A stretch of 23,212 nt of DNA from an uncultured Oscillibacter sp. (GCF_910587525.1 NZ_CAJULS010000018.1:1-23212); one strand, 5' to 3'. Shown: positions 15,879-22,972, counted from the first letter of the stretch. Numbers and translations are program-made. Notes: generated from the letters alone by a model not told the origin.

Positions 15879-16106
15879 TTACTCAGCCTGCTCCCTGGGC
15901 CAACAGCACACGCCGACCTCCAGCGCCACGGACTCCCGCAGGTGGAAGTTGGCATATCTGCAAAACCAGCAACCGCCGCTCTCGCCCAGCCGCACAACCC
16001 GCCGGGTGAAAGCCGGACAACTCTGTCCCGGCCAGACGCTGTAGCCCGTTCTGGGCTTGGAGAAAGCCCGCCTTTCCGCGTCCCTCGCCGCCAGGTCGCT
16101 TTTCAT
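15879..16106 (-). CDS. Small cysteine-rich hypothetical protein
   Basis: 75 residues beginning MKSDLAARDAERRAFSKPRT. ATG 16104-16106 is supported by GGAGG 8 nt upstream. Five cysteines (C30, C46, C49, C67, C68) in the pattern SC...GCWFCRY...VGVCCWP, together with WPGQSCP and LEVGVCCWP, suggest a zinc- or metal-binding fold. I cannot name the family. No membrane helix or signal is seen, so it is probably cytoplasmic. It is convergent with the XRE gene (11 nt between stops) and sits downstream of a pair of large palindromes. Codon use matches the neighbours, so it is likely a resident gene. Confidence 0.7.
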   Translation of the reverse strand: MKSDLAARDAERRAFSKPRTGYSVWPGQSCPAFTRRVVRLGESGGCWFCRYANFHLRESVALEVGVCCWPREQAE

Positions 16107-16135
16107 ACGGTTCTCCTCCAATCTGCATCAGTCTT

Positions 16136-16184
16136 TGTTTCCGGGAGTACTCCCGGAAACAGCATGGGGACGTCCCCATGCTGT
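16136..16184. repeat. Two overlapping 26-bp perfect palindromes
   Basis: Palindrome 1 (16136-16161) has the half-site TGTTTCCGGGAGT; palindrome 2 (16159-16184) has the half-site ACAGCATGGGGAC. Each is perfect with no loop, and they share ACA (16159-16161). They lie 30-80 nt upstream of the small cysteine-rich gene on the minus strand and about 30 nt upstream of the LytTR promoter on the plus strand. They could be regulator sites for either gene, or a dispersed palindromic repeat. Confidence 0.85.
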
Positions 16185-16213
16185 GCGCGCCGCACCTCCT
16201 CCGTGGGAATGGC

Positions 16214-16243
16214 TTGACAAGCCCGCGGCCGGCGTGTTATGTT
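16214..16243 (+). promoter_or_regulatory. Promoter of the LytTR/histidine kinase operon
   Basis: -35 TTGACA (16214-16219, consensus), 18-bp GC-rich spacer, -10 TATGTT (16238-16243). The start codon of the regulator is about 90 nt downstream. The leader contains GCAAATT...AATTTGC, a possible small hairpin before the ribosome site. Confidence 0.65.
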
Positions 16244-16334
16244 GATTATAACAAAACCGGCTGAATTTTGGGCCTCTGCGCAAATTCTGTACCTTTTTGC
16301 GCATAATTTGCACAGAGAGCAGGAGGTGCTTCAC

Positions 16335-17078
16335 ATGATCAGACTCGCCCTCTGCGACGATGATGCGGCTCAGCGTGCCGCCGCGGGCAAACTGCTCCGG
16401 GAATATGCGGCGGCCCGGCCCGCTCTGACCGTCAAGACGTCCGTATTCTCCTCCGGCCAGGAGCTTCTGACCGCCGATGAGGAGTCCGGTGGCTTCGATA
16501 TGTATGTGCTGGACATCGTGATGCCGGAGTTCTCCGGCATCGACCTGGGAATCCGCCTGCGGGAGCTGGGCAGGGACGGGGCGATCATCTACCTCACCAT
16601 CTCCCCAGAATACGCGGTGGAGTCATATGCAGCCAGGGCTTTCTACTACCTCATCAAGCCCGTGGACCCCGCGCAGCTCTTCCAGGTGTTGGACCAGGCC
16701 GTAGCGGCCCTGGAGAAGCGGCGCGCAGCCTGCGTTGCGGTTCACACCCGGGAGAGCCAGCGGCTGATCCGGTTGGACGAGATCCTGTACGCGGAGCTGC
16801 TGGGCCGGACGGTGCGCTATCACCTGGTGGGCCAAACCCATCTGGACACCGTGACGCTGCGGGGTTCCTTTCTGAAGGAGACCGCCCCTCTGCTGGAGGA
16901 CGTCCGCTTTTTTCAGTGCGGAGCCAGCTTCCTGGCAAACCTGTTCTATGTCACGGCCGTAGAAAAGGGTTTTCTCCGCATGGACGGCGGCGCCCGGGTT
17001 CCCCTGGCCAGGGGCCTGACCGCCTTGGCCAGGCAGCGCTGGCAAGACTACTGGCTCAACGGGCCGAAGGGGGACTGA
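16335..17078 (+). CDS. LytTR-family response regulator (AgrA/VirR-like)
   Basis: 247 residues. The receiver domain (1-~120) has the acidic triad LCDDD (8-10), phospho-acceptor D60 in YVLDIVMPEFSG and the conserved lysine K108 in YYLIKPVDP. A LytTR DNA-binding domain follows (~140-240), with RGSFLKETAPLL, FFQCGASFLANLFYVTAVEK and MDGGARVPLARG. Such regulators bind paired direct repeats as dimers and often control surface structures, peptides or virulence. ATG 16335 follows GGAGG by 8 nt; an upstream in-frame ATG at 16239 overlaps the promoter and is rejected. It is co-transcribed with the kinase 3 nt downstream. A role in controlling the adjacent pilus or polysaccharide genes is possible but not shown by the sequence. 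Confidence 0.93.
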   Translation: MIRLALCDDDAAQRAAAGKLLREYAAARPALTVKTSVFSSGQELLTADEESGGFDMYVLDIVMPEFSGIDLGIRLRELGRDGAIIYLTISPEYAVESYAARAFYYLIKPVDPAQLFQVLDQAVAALEKRRAACVAVHTRESQRLIRLDEILYAELLGRTVRYHLVGQTHLDTVTLRGSFLKETAPLLEDVRFFQCGASFLANLFYVTAVEKGFLRMDGGARVPLARGLTALARQRWQDYWLNGPKGD

Positions 17079-17081
17079 ACG

Positions 17082-18572
17082 ATGACTTTTCTGCGGGATA
17101 TTTCCTTCCTCTGGTCCATGCTCCACATCGCCGCGCTGTACCTGCTGCTCTTCGCACCCCGCTGTTCCTGGCGGACGACGCTGATCTGCAGCTCCGCCGG
17201 CATTGGAACCCTGACGGTCATCAATATGCTGCTCATGGCGCGGCAGGGACCTGTGGGTATCATGCATCTGGCCTTTTTCACCTGCACCATTCCCTCCCTT
17301 CTGCTCTTCTTCCTGCTCTCCAAACACCGGGACGGGCGCTTTTTCTTCCTTTTCTGTCTGACGGACACCATAAGCTTCTGGCTGATGCAGATCACCAACC
17401 TCATGGACCGCATGGCCGGCAACACCTATGTGGTGCTGTTTCTCAGCCGCCTGGTGCTGTTCCCAGTGGTCGAGTTCCTGCTCTGGCGGTATCTGCGCCG
17501 GCCCTATCTGGAATTGCAGGAAAAGCTCAAAAAGGGCTGGTGGCTGTTTACCGGCGTGGGGGGAACCTACTATCTGCTTCTCATGGTCACCGCCGTGCCG
17601 GTGGACACCCCCCTGCCGGACGCCGCCGGGCTGCTCCAGGTCGCCCTGGTCATGCTCCTGATGCCCCTGACCTACCTCACCATCTTGCACTCCCTCTGGC
17701 GGCAGATGCGGATGTACGAAAACAGCCGCCAGATGGAACTCCAGCAGCGGGATTACAACGCCGTATGCCAGAAGATGGAGCTGACCCAGATCTACCGGCA
17801 CGATATGCGCCACCACCTGGCCACTCTGGATGAGCTGCTCCAGCAGGGCAACAGCGACGGTGCGCTCCAGTATGTCCGCACGCTGAACGGCGGGCTGGAA
17901 TCTCTTACCCATCCCGCCGAGTGCGCCAACAGCACAATCAACGCCATTCTGACGGCTTACATCGTCCAGGCCGCCGACGCGGGCTGCTCCGTGGACACAA
18001 AAATCAGCCTTCCTGAGAAGCTGCCCTTTGAGGAGACAGACCTGTGCGTTATTCTGGCCAACTCCCTGGAAAACGCCATCCACGCCTGTCGGGACCTGCC
18101 TGGAGAGCAGAGGCAGATCCGCTTGGAGATGGAGCTGACGGAAAATGGGCGGCTGATTGTTTCCGTGGAAAACCCCTGCCCCCGCCAGGTGTTCTTTGAT
18201 TCCAACGGCTTGCCGGAGGTCCCCAAGCGGGAGAACCACGGTCTGGGCCTGCCCAGCATCCGGGCCACGGCGAACAAGTACGGCGGTCTGTTCCGCTGCC
18301 AGTGGGAGACCGGCCGGTTTATCCTGCGGGTCGTGCTGATTCCGCTGGAACCCGCCAAGCCTCCCGTCCGCCGGACAGGCCCGCTGACCTACGGCATCCT
18401 GGTCCTTCTCCTCTGCCTAATCCTCCTCAACTGCCTTCCGTCTCTGGCCAACGCCCTGGAGGAGATCCCCGTCTTGGGGACAGTGGTCCGCGTTGTGGAC
18501 CTCCGTACCTACACCCTGGCCTGGAAGGACGGCGTACGCTCCACTCCGGCGGAATGGAATAGGATAGAATAG
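17082..18572 (+). CDS. GHKL-type sensor histidine kinase with extra C-terminal membrane anchor
   Basis: 496 residues. Six or seven membrane helices span ~10-205, followed by a short coiled linker (QMRMYENSRQMELQQRDYNA). H-box RHDMRHHLATL (phospho-acceptor H240), N-box VILANSLENAIHAC (about 323-336) and G-box HGLGLPSI (about 386-393) mark an AgrC-like HPK10 GHKL kinase, partner of the LytTR regulator just upstream (3-nt gap). Unusually, after the ATPase domain there is a further helix (LTYGILVLLLCLILLNCLP, about 435-453) and an outward tail LANALEEIPVLGTVVRVVDL. That tail resembles the juxtamembrane 'AFA...IPVLG..V.V' motif of RsiV/DUF3298-type anti-sigma or PdaC proteins. It could be a second sensory tip or a fusion remnant. 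Confidence 0.93.
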   Translation: MTFLRDISFLWSMLHIAALYLLLFAPRCSWRTTLICSSAGIGTLTVINMLLMARQGPVGIMHLAFFTCTIPSLLLFFLLSKHRDGRFFFLFCLTDTISFWLMQITNLMDRMAGNTYVVLFLSRLVLFPVVEFLLWRYLRRPYLELQEKLKKGWWLFTGVGGTYYLLLMVTAVPVDTPLPDAAGLLQVALVMLLMPLTYLTILHSLWRQMRMYENSRQMELQQRDYNAVCQKMELTQIYRHDMRHHLATLDELLQQGNSDGALQYVRTLNGGLESLTHPAECANSTINAILTAYIVQAADAGCSVDTKISLPEKLPFEETDLCVILANSLENAIHACRDLPGEQRQIRLEMELTENGRLIVSVENPCPRQVFFDSNGLPEVPKRENHGLGLPSIRATANKYGGLFRCQWETGRFILRVVLIPLEPAKPPVRRTGPLTYGILVLLLCLILLNCLPSLANALEEIPVLGTVVRVVDLRTYTLAWKDGVRSTPAEWNRIE

Positions 18573-18660
18573 TTCTACCTGCTCTCTGCCGCACATCCAT
18601 GCGGCGGAGGCAGTCAGACGTCATCACCTGTGGTGGACCGCGGAGCCTTTTGGGGAATCC

Positions 18661-18792
18661 CATACCCGGTATTTCCGTGATCATTCCCGTCTTTTAGGCG
18701 GAGAAATTCCTGCCCGCCTGCGCGGATCGATGGTGCGGCAGACCTTTTCCGGCTGGAAACTGCTGCTGGTAAATGTCGGCACCAGCGAATAA
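18661..18792 (+). pseudogene. Family-2 glycosyltransferase relic
   Basis: The reading PGISVIIPVF, stop (18695-18697), AEKFLPAC in one frame, then a shift to DSMVRQTFSGWKLLLVNVGT-S-E and a stop at 18790-18792, reproduces the start of GT2 (GT-A) enzymes, whose usual wording is ISVIIPVYNAEKFL..C.DS...QTF..WELLLVDDGSTD. The nucleotide-binding DDGS is changed to NVGT. Only the first ~45 codons survive, with an in-frame stop and at least one frameshift, so it is dead. It suggests that polysaccharide synthesis genes once followed the kinase, in line with the FlaA1-type gene 1 kb away. Confidence 0.7.
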
Positions 18793-18796
18793 ATGG

Positions 18797-18833
18797 CTCC
18801 CGTTTTTCGAACATATCTATCCAAAAACGGGAG
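18797..18833 (+). terminator. Intrinsic terminator-like hairpin after the GT2 relic
   Basis: CTCCCGTTTTT (18797-18807) pairs perfectly over 11 bp with AAAAACGGGAG (18823-18833), and TTGTTCT follows. It probably ends the regulator-kinase transcript. Confidence 0.7.
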
Positions 18834-18843
18834 TTGTTCTATT

Positions 18844-18873
18844 CTGAAAGCTTTGTAAATACAAGACTTTCAG
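18844..18873. repeat. Hairpin upstream of the insertion-sequence debris
   Basis: CTGAAAG and CTTTCAG enclose TTTGTA-AA-TACAAG, making a nearly continuous 14-bp stem with one mismatch and one G-T pair. GGCTTTTA follows, so a second terminator is possible. Confidence 0.5.
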
Positions 18874-19270
18874 GCTTTTACTCCTCCTACAATATAAATT
18901 ACGGTTCAAGGCACGGCAGCCAGCCGTGTCTTTTGTCTTCTCAAAGCTGAAGCTGTAGAATGGGAGAGCAAATGGCCTGACGCTTTTCACCATGGGCCAA
19001 CACGCCCGTCACAGAGTCGGTCAGCCGTCTCTCTCATTCGCAGCATTCGATTTGTGCAGGTAGAGCCATCTCGTCGGAGTAAACTCCATATCACTCGCTT
19101 CCGCCTAATGGCGAAAGCCCGCTCATTACGTTACCCCTCCTCTTCCCACCGAACCCGCTTCGCCGGGCTTTGGCGGGGGCCCCGATGCTGGTGCGCTCGC
19201 GTCAGCCAGGAGATTGAACAAGCGGCGAGAAATAGAGACGGACGCCACATCAATCACACAGGAGGAGAAC
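18874..19270 (+). other. Noncoding stretch: possible IS110 left-end relic
   Basis: No open frame with recognisable product. It contains the terminator-like hairpin CACGGC-AGCCA-GCCGTG with TCTTTTGTCTT (18912-18938) and several small stems (CGCC-TAAT-GGCG near 19105, CCCGC...GCGGG near 19160). It leads directly into a ribosome site (GGAGG, 19260) and the start of an IS110-family transposase. In IS110 elements the noncoding end upstream of the transposase encodes the bridge RNA, so part of this stretch may be the remains of one. That is inference; the element's left end was not identified. Confidence 0.35.
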
Positions 19271-19351
19271 ATGAACGCAGTAGGAATTGACGTATCGAAA
19301 GGTAAAAGCATGATGGCAGCTCTGCGGCCAATGGGTGAGGTTGCTCTGTGG
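19271..19351 (+). pseudogene. IS110-family transposase, N-terminal fragment
   Basis: MNAVGIDVSKGKSMMAALRP then MGEVAL matches the start of IS110/IS1111 DEDD transposases, with the first catalytic aspartate in GIDVSK. GGAGG lies 6 nt upstream of the ATG. After about 27 codons the similarity stops abruptly at about 19350, where an inverted IS5-family fragment begins; the rest of the gene is absent. Confidence 0.8.
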
Positions 19352-19437
19352 CGGGATTACATAGCTGGCTCCCTGTTCTGAGATGTAAGCCCGAATCGCC
19401 TTTGCTCCATAAGCACGGTCTGCTAATACATTGCTGT
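19350..19437 (-). pseudogene. IS5-family transposase internal fragment
   Basis: The minus strand reads HYSNVLADRAYGAKAIRAYI then SEQGASYVIPP, the segment around the second catalytic aspartate (LADRAYD/G...I..QG...VIPPK) of IS5-type DDE transposases. Neither end of the gene is present. It abuts the IS110 piece on one side and the IS3 piece on the other. Confidence 0.75.
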
Positions 19438-19440
19438 AAT

Positions 19441-19539
19441 GCGATCACTGATTATATCCATTCTTACAACCGCGAACGATATCAGAGAATGCTTGGCTGC
19501 ATGGCGCCTATGGAATTCTTGGCGGCTGGAGGCAAATAA
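19441..19539 (+). pseudogene. IS3-family transposase (OrfB) C-terminal fragment
   Basis: ITDYIHSYNRERYQRMLGCM then APMEFLAAGGK and stop matches the conserved end of IS3/IS150 OrfB integrases (DYI.FYN..R.Q..L...P.EY). Only the last ~32 codons remain. Confidence 0.8.
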
Positions 19540-19542
19540 GAG

Positions 19543-19580
19543 CAGGAACCTCCTTACGGTGGTTCCTGTTCGTCTTTTTT
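19543..19580 (+). terminator. Terminator of the IS3-family relic
   Basis: CAGGAACC (19543-19550) and GGTTCCTG (19561-19568) form an 8-bp stem. TTCGTCTTTTTT follows directly, giving a standard intrinsic terminator just after the IS3 OrfB stop. Confidence 0.8.
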
Positions 19581-19588
19581 CTCTGTTT

Positions 19589-19613
19589 TGTCTACTTGAC
19601 AGGGAGCACTTCA
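19589..19613. mobile_element. Likely right inverted repeat of the IS3-family element
   Basis: TGTCTACTTGACAGGGAGCA followed by CTTCA. Read inward, it begins TGAAGTG and contains CCTGTCAAGTAGACA, the usual style of IS3-group terminal repeats, 50-75 nt after the OrfB stop. The matching left repeat is absent. Confidence 0.5.
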
Positions 19614-19693
19614 CCTGTTGTCCCTGTTTTTGTCAAAGCATACAGGGAGGCCACCAGCAGACAGGTGGGCTCTGCTTATGCCGCCTTCACAAA

Positions 19694-19726
19694 GCTGCGG
19701 GCCACAAAAGCTGCCCGCGGCCTTTT
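19694..19726. terminator. Bidirectional terminator after the FlaA1-type gene
   Basis: GCTGCGGGC (19694-19702) and GCCCGCGGC (19713-19721) pair with one G-T wobble, and CTTTT follows on the plus strand. On the minus strand it begins 12 nt after the dehydratase stop codon. Confidence 0.55.
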
Positions 19727-19732
19727 ACACTA

Positions 19733-21661
19733 TCAACGTACCTGCTGCCGGAAAGTTAAGACCTTCCCTGTTTTTTGCCGGCTCTGTTCCGGAATATAGA
19801 CCTCCTGCCCCTGATCCCGGTTCAGTTCCTCCGGCTCGTGGAATGTAGGCACCACCTGGTGCAGTGCTCCCCGGATCACTGTAGGATCATTCTTTTCCAA
19901 TGCCGCCGCCAGAATTGAAAGCTTGCGCTCCAATTCCTCCGCTGTCACAGTGGGCTGGCGCTCCACAAAGATCTGATCGTTCTCCGTTTTCTCAATGTCC
20001 CGGCTGGCAATCAGCAGCTCCTCGTAGAGCTTCTCTCCCGGCCGCAGGCCGGTCTCCACAATATCAATGTCCCGATAGGGTTTGTACCCCGACAGGCGGA
20101 TCAGGTTCTCCGCCAGGTCCAGGATCTTTACCGGGCGCCCCATGTCCAGCACATAGAGCTCGTTCTGCCGGGCCATCGCTCCGGCCTGGAGCACTAGTTG
20201 GGCCGCCTCTGGAATGGTCATAAAGTACCGGATGATCCGCTTGTCCGTCACAGTGATAGGCCCGCCCTCGGCGATCTGCCGCTTGAATAGAGGCACCACA
20301 GAGCCATTGGAGCCCAATACATTGCCGAACCGCACAGCGGCAAAGGCCGTCCGGCTGCGGCCCTTCATGGACTGGACGATTATCTCGCACATCCGCTTGG
20401 TGGCGCCCATGACAGAGGTGGGATTCACTGCCTTGTCCGTAGATATCTGAATAAACTTGGAAACGCCGTATTCGTCCGCCGTCCGCACCAAATTCAACGT
20501 ACCAAACACATTGTTCCGCACTGCCTCCTGAGGGCTTTGCTCCATGAGAGGAACGTGCTTGTGGGCAGCGGCGTGAAATACCACGTCGGGGCGGTAGTGG
20601 GCGAAGAGCTGCCGCAGCCGCTCCCGGTCCCGAATGGAGGCGATCTCCACCGCCAGGTCCAGCCGTCCGCCATATTTGTACAGCAGCTCCTGCTGGATAT
20701 CATAGGCGTTGTTCTCATAGATGTCCACGATCACCAGCCGCCGGGGATCGTGTTTAACGATCTGGCGGCACAACTCCGAGCCGATGGACCCTCCTCCCCC
20801 GGTGACCATCACGGTCTTGCCGCCCAAGAAGGCGTCCACTGGAGCGGGGTCCAGGCGGATGGGGTCCCGGCCCAGCAGATCCTCGATCTGGATGTCCCGC
20901 ATCTGAGACCGGATGGGACGCTGACTCAGCAGGTCCAGCGTGCTGGGCAGAACGCGGATTTTCACCTTGTCCAAGCCGGAGAGTTCCTGTAGAATCTCCT
21001 GCCGCCGGGCCTCAGTGATGGAGGGAATGGCCACCACGATCTCCCGGATATCCATAGCCTTTACCCGGGCGGGAATGTCCCGGATCCGGCCTTTTACCGG
21101 CACGCCCCGAACACGTCTGCCTTGCTTGGCGTTATCGTCGTCAAAAAAGCATTCGACGTGATATGGACTGTCCCGATTGCTCTGGACCTCCTCCAGCAGC
21201 TGCACACCGGCGGTACCGGCGCCTACGATGGCCATGGAGATCCGGTGGGAACCCTGACGGTACTGGAGGTGCTCCCGGCCCACACGGTAGGCAAAGCGAA
21301 CCAGCAGCATGGCCAGGACCCACAGAGCGGCAATGGCGGTGAGGAGAAGAAATGAGATAACACCTGTGTCTAAAACAAAGCGGGTAATGACCTCATAGGA
21401 ACAAAAGCCGCAGAAGGCCGCCATTAAAAGCGCGAGGTACTCTCTGCTCTCCGCATAACGCCAAAGACTATCATATGTATGGAAAAGAAATTGGAAAATG
21501 ACTGTGCAGATGTAGAGAAGGGTCAAATGCGGGATTAAATTGCCCTGTCCCACGGCGTCTGTAAGCGAATAGCGGAGGGAGAATGTGCCTAGCACTAACG
21601 CGATCCCGATTAAAATCACAGCGTCAAACGCGAAAAGGAGAAAGTTACGAAGACGATTCAT
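19733..21661 (-). CDS. Membrane-anchored nucleotide-sugar 4,6-dehydratase (FlaA1/CapD/PglF type)
   Basis: 642 residues. Four N-terminal membrane helices (about 6-30, 45-62, 76-96, 102-124) precede a CoA-binding-like Rossmann domain (IVGAGTAGVQLLEE, about 145-158) and a short-chain dehydrogenase-type domain starting VTGGGGSIGSEL (about 286-297). Catalytic residues are in STDKAVNP (407-414) and M418-GATK422; methionine in place of the usual YxxxK tyrosine is the mark of the UDP-GlcNAc 4,6-dehydratase group (WbpM, PglF, FlaA1). These convert UDP-GlcNAc to the 4-keto-6-deoxy sugar that starts diNAc-bacillosamine or similar sugars for capsules or glycoproteins. ATG 21659-21661 has only a distant AGAGG box. 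It stands alone here, next to IS debris, so its pathway partners may lie elsewhere. Pilin glycosylation is a tempting but unproven link. Confidence 0.92.
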   Translation of the reverse strand: MNRLRNFLLFAFDAVILIGIALVLGTFSLRYSLTDAVGQGNLIPHLTLLYICTVIFQFLFHTYDSLWRYAESREYLALLMAAFCGFCSYEVITRFVLDTGVISFLLLTAIAALWVLAMLLVRFAYRVGREHLQYRQGSHRISMAIVGAGTAGVQLLEEVQSNRDSPYHVECFFDDDNAKQGRRVRGVPVKGRIRDIPARVKAMDIREIVVAIPSITEARRQEILQELSGLDKVKIRVLPSTLDLLSQRPIRSQMRDIQIEDLLGRDPIRLDPAPVDAFLGGKTVMVTGGGGSIGSELCRQIVKHDPRRLVIVDIYENNAYDIQQELLYKYGGRLDLAVEIASIRDRERLRQLFAHYRPDVVFHAAAHKHVPLMEQSPQEAVRNNVFGTLNLVRTADEYGVSKFIQISTDKAVNPTSVMGATKRMCEIIVQSMKGRSRTAFAAVRFGNVLGSNGSVVPLFKRQIAEGGPITVTDKRIIRYFMTIPEAAQLVLQAGAMARQNELYVLDMGRPVKILDLAENLIRLSGYKPYRDIDIVETGLRPGEKLYEELLIASRDIEKTENDQIFVERQPTVTAEELERKLSILAAALEKNDPTVIRGALHQVVPTFHEPEELNRDQGQEVYIPEQSRQKTGKVLTFRQQVR

Positions 21662-22169
21662 GAAGCCAAAGTCAACCTCTCTGTGTTATGGCACTTTCCG
21701 ACAAACCATACCATAAATTGTCTGGAAGGAACATCGGTTACCTTTACACGACAATATATCACAATTATTTGACTTTGAAAAGGGGCATTAAAAAATTTCC
21801 GAACATTGGCGGATTCAGAGGCATCAGAGATTGTATTTCCTGTCTTTATTCTACTTCTTGTTTCATGGTGAGAAGTAGCGTTGCATAAGCAGGGATTTTT
21901 TTAACTGGCTTCCTGCCATTCCCCGATATGCTATGTATAGATTAATTCTGCATTGCATGAGCAGATAGGTAACTGCCCGAAAAAAGGACATACAAAATCC
22001 CTCCAAACTCTAAAACAGGTCTGGAGAGTGTCTGTTAAGTCTTTTCGGGCATAGCATAACCGCCCACCAAAACGCTGTTTTTTTATTTGGCAGGCGATTG
22101 CATTAAATTATTGATAGCAATAAATTAAATCTTAAATTTCTGGTTTGTTGAAATTGAAAATTTCCAAAA
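21662..22169. other. AT-rich intergenic stretch with hairpin elements
   Basis: No supported gene. It holds the 76-nt inverted-repeat element at 21975-22050 and a symmetric stem at 22061-22096 (CGCC-ca-CCAAA...TTTGG-ca-GGCG). It marks the change from high-G+C resident DNA to the AT-rich segment carrying the XRE-membrane protein. I found no convincing promoter for the dehydratase here. Confidence 0.5.
21975..22050. repeat. 76-nt inverted-repeat element
   Basis: Arms GCCCGAAAA (21975-21983) and TTTTCGGGC (22042-22050) are perfect over 9 bp, enclosing CTCCA...TGGAG (22011-22026) and further short complementarity. No open frame lies inside. It may be a miniature element or a structured RNA. Confidence 0.55.
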
Positions 22170-22655
22170 CTATTTGTTTTTCTTAGATATAATAGTAATA
22201 ATGCTCAAGGTATTAGAAATGAGAGCCATAGCCCATATAAATATAACTACAAGAATTTCCTTTGCTTTTTCAACAACTGCTAATCCACTTCCCTCTGGCA
22301 AAAGAAACATACTGGTAACCGCAAGCAAAGAAGTTATCCCCATAATGATAAACATAGTATTTTCAAATTTCTTTTCCTTTGCTTCTATCTCTTCCAGTGT
22401 ATCCACAATGTTATTTTCAGCTGCTTCTTTATAATCTTCTTCATTTAATTTTTCTCCTGTTAGAATTTCATTAATGCTAATTTGGTATATATCACTCAAT
22501 AGCTTCAAACATTCAATTGGTGGCATATATTTTCCTGTTTCCCATCTGGAAACAGTCTTATTTGTTACACCTACCTTTTCACCTAACTGCTCTTGTGTCA
22601 TGTTATTTTGCTTTCGGAGTTCCTTTAAAAGTGCACCAATTTTTTGAACATCCAT
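22170..22655 (-). CDS. XRE-family regulator with two C-terminal membrane helices
   Basis: 161 residues. An HTH_3 domain spans 1-65 (IGALLKELRKQNNMTQEQLG then VTNKTVSRWETGKYMPPIE). An acidic linker (EEDYKEAAENNIVDTLEEIE) leads to two membrane helices at about 98-120 (FIIMGITSLLAVTSMFLLP) and 133-155 (ILVVIFIWAMALISNTLSII). Such membrane-tethered XRE proteins are common in Firmicutes, often near bacteriocin, transport or antibiotic-response genes; the ligand here is unknown. ATG 22653-22655 follows AAGGAGG by 8 nt. Codon use is strongly AT-rich, unlike the rest of the window, which suggests recent acquisition. No partner gene remains, so its target may be its own promoter. Confidence 0.88.
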   Translation of the reverse strand: MDVQKIGALLKELRKQNNMTQEQLGEKVGVTNKTVSRWETGKYMPPIECLKLLSDIYQISINEILTGEKLNEEDYKEAAENNIVDTLEEIEAKEKKFENTMFIIMGITSLLAVTSMFLLPEGSGLAVVEKAKEILVVIFIWAMALISNTLSIITIISKKNK

Positions 22656-22684
22656 CCATAATACCTCCTTGTTTAATGCATAAC

Positions 22685-22690
22685 ATTATA
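22685..22690 (-). promoter_or_regulatory. -10 element of the XRE-membrane protein gene
   Basis: TATAAT on the minus strand, 30 nt upstream of the start codon, in an AT-rich context. The -35 at 17-bp spacing (AGATTT) is poor, so an activator or UP-element-like A/T tract may assist. Confidence 0.45.
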
Positions 22691-22807
22691 TAAAAATTCT
22701 ATTTCTAAAATCTACCCCACAAATAGCGAAATTCAAGGAAATCAGCATTCACCTATAAATAGAGATAGCTAAAGCTGAATATATTCACTTCAAGAATTAC
22801 CATATAT

Positions 22808-22918
22808 TTACATCCAGTTGTAAGCAATTTCTCCATTGACAATCTCCATTGCACAAGCCCTTACATTATTCATTCTTCCTACCCATTCTAAAGCGTTTTC
22901 TGCTTTTAGCTGGTCGTT
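22808..22918 (-). pseudogene. TnpV-like C-terminal relic
   Basis: The minus strand reads NDQLKAENALEWVGRMNNVR then ACAMEIVNGEIAYNWM and stop (22808-22810). This matches the end of TnpV-type proteins carried by clostridial mobilisable elements, whose usual wording is ..ENQM.WV.RMNNI.NRA.EIVN.ELIY. An in-frame TGA lies directly upstream at 22919-22921 and the N-terminal two-thirds is missing. The codons are AT-rich like the neighbouring XRE gene. Confidence 0.55.
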
Positions 22919-22972
22919 TCATAGTCGTTTACCTCCGATATTTTGATAGTTTGTCGTTCAACCCTTTCCCCC

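Noticed and set aside
16623..18239. A 538-codon open frame on the minus strand opposite the regulator and kinase.
   Set aside because: It is antisense to two genes with clear catalytic motifs, and its translation is low-complexity and unlike any protein.
21688..21888. A 66-codon plus-strand frame upstream of the dehydratase gene.
   Set aside because: No ribosome site, no recognisable motif, and it overlaps the likely leader of the opposite gene.
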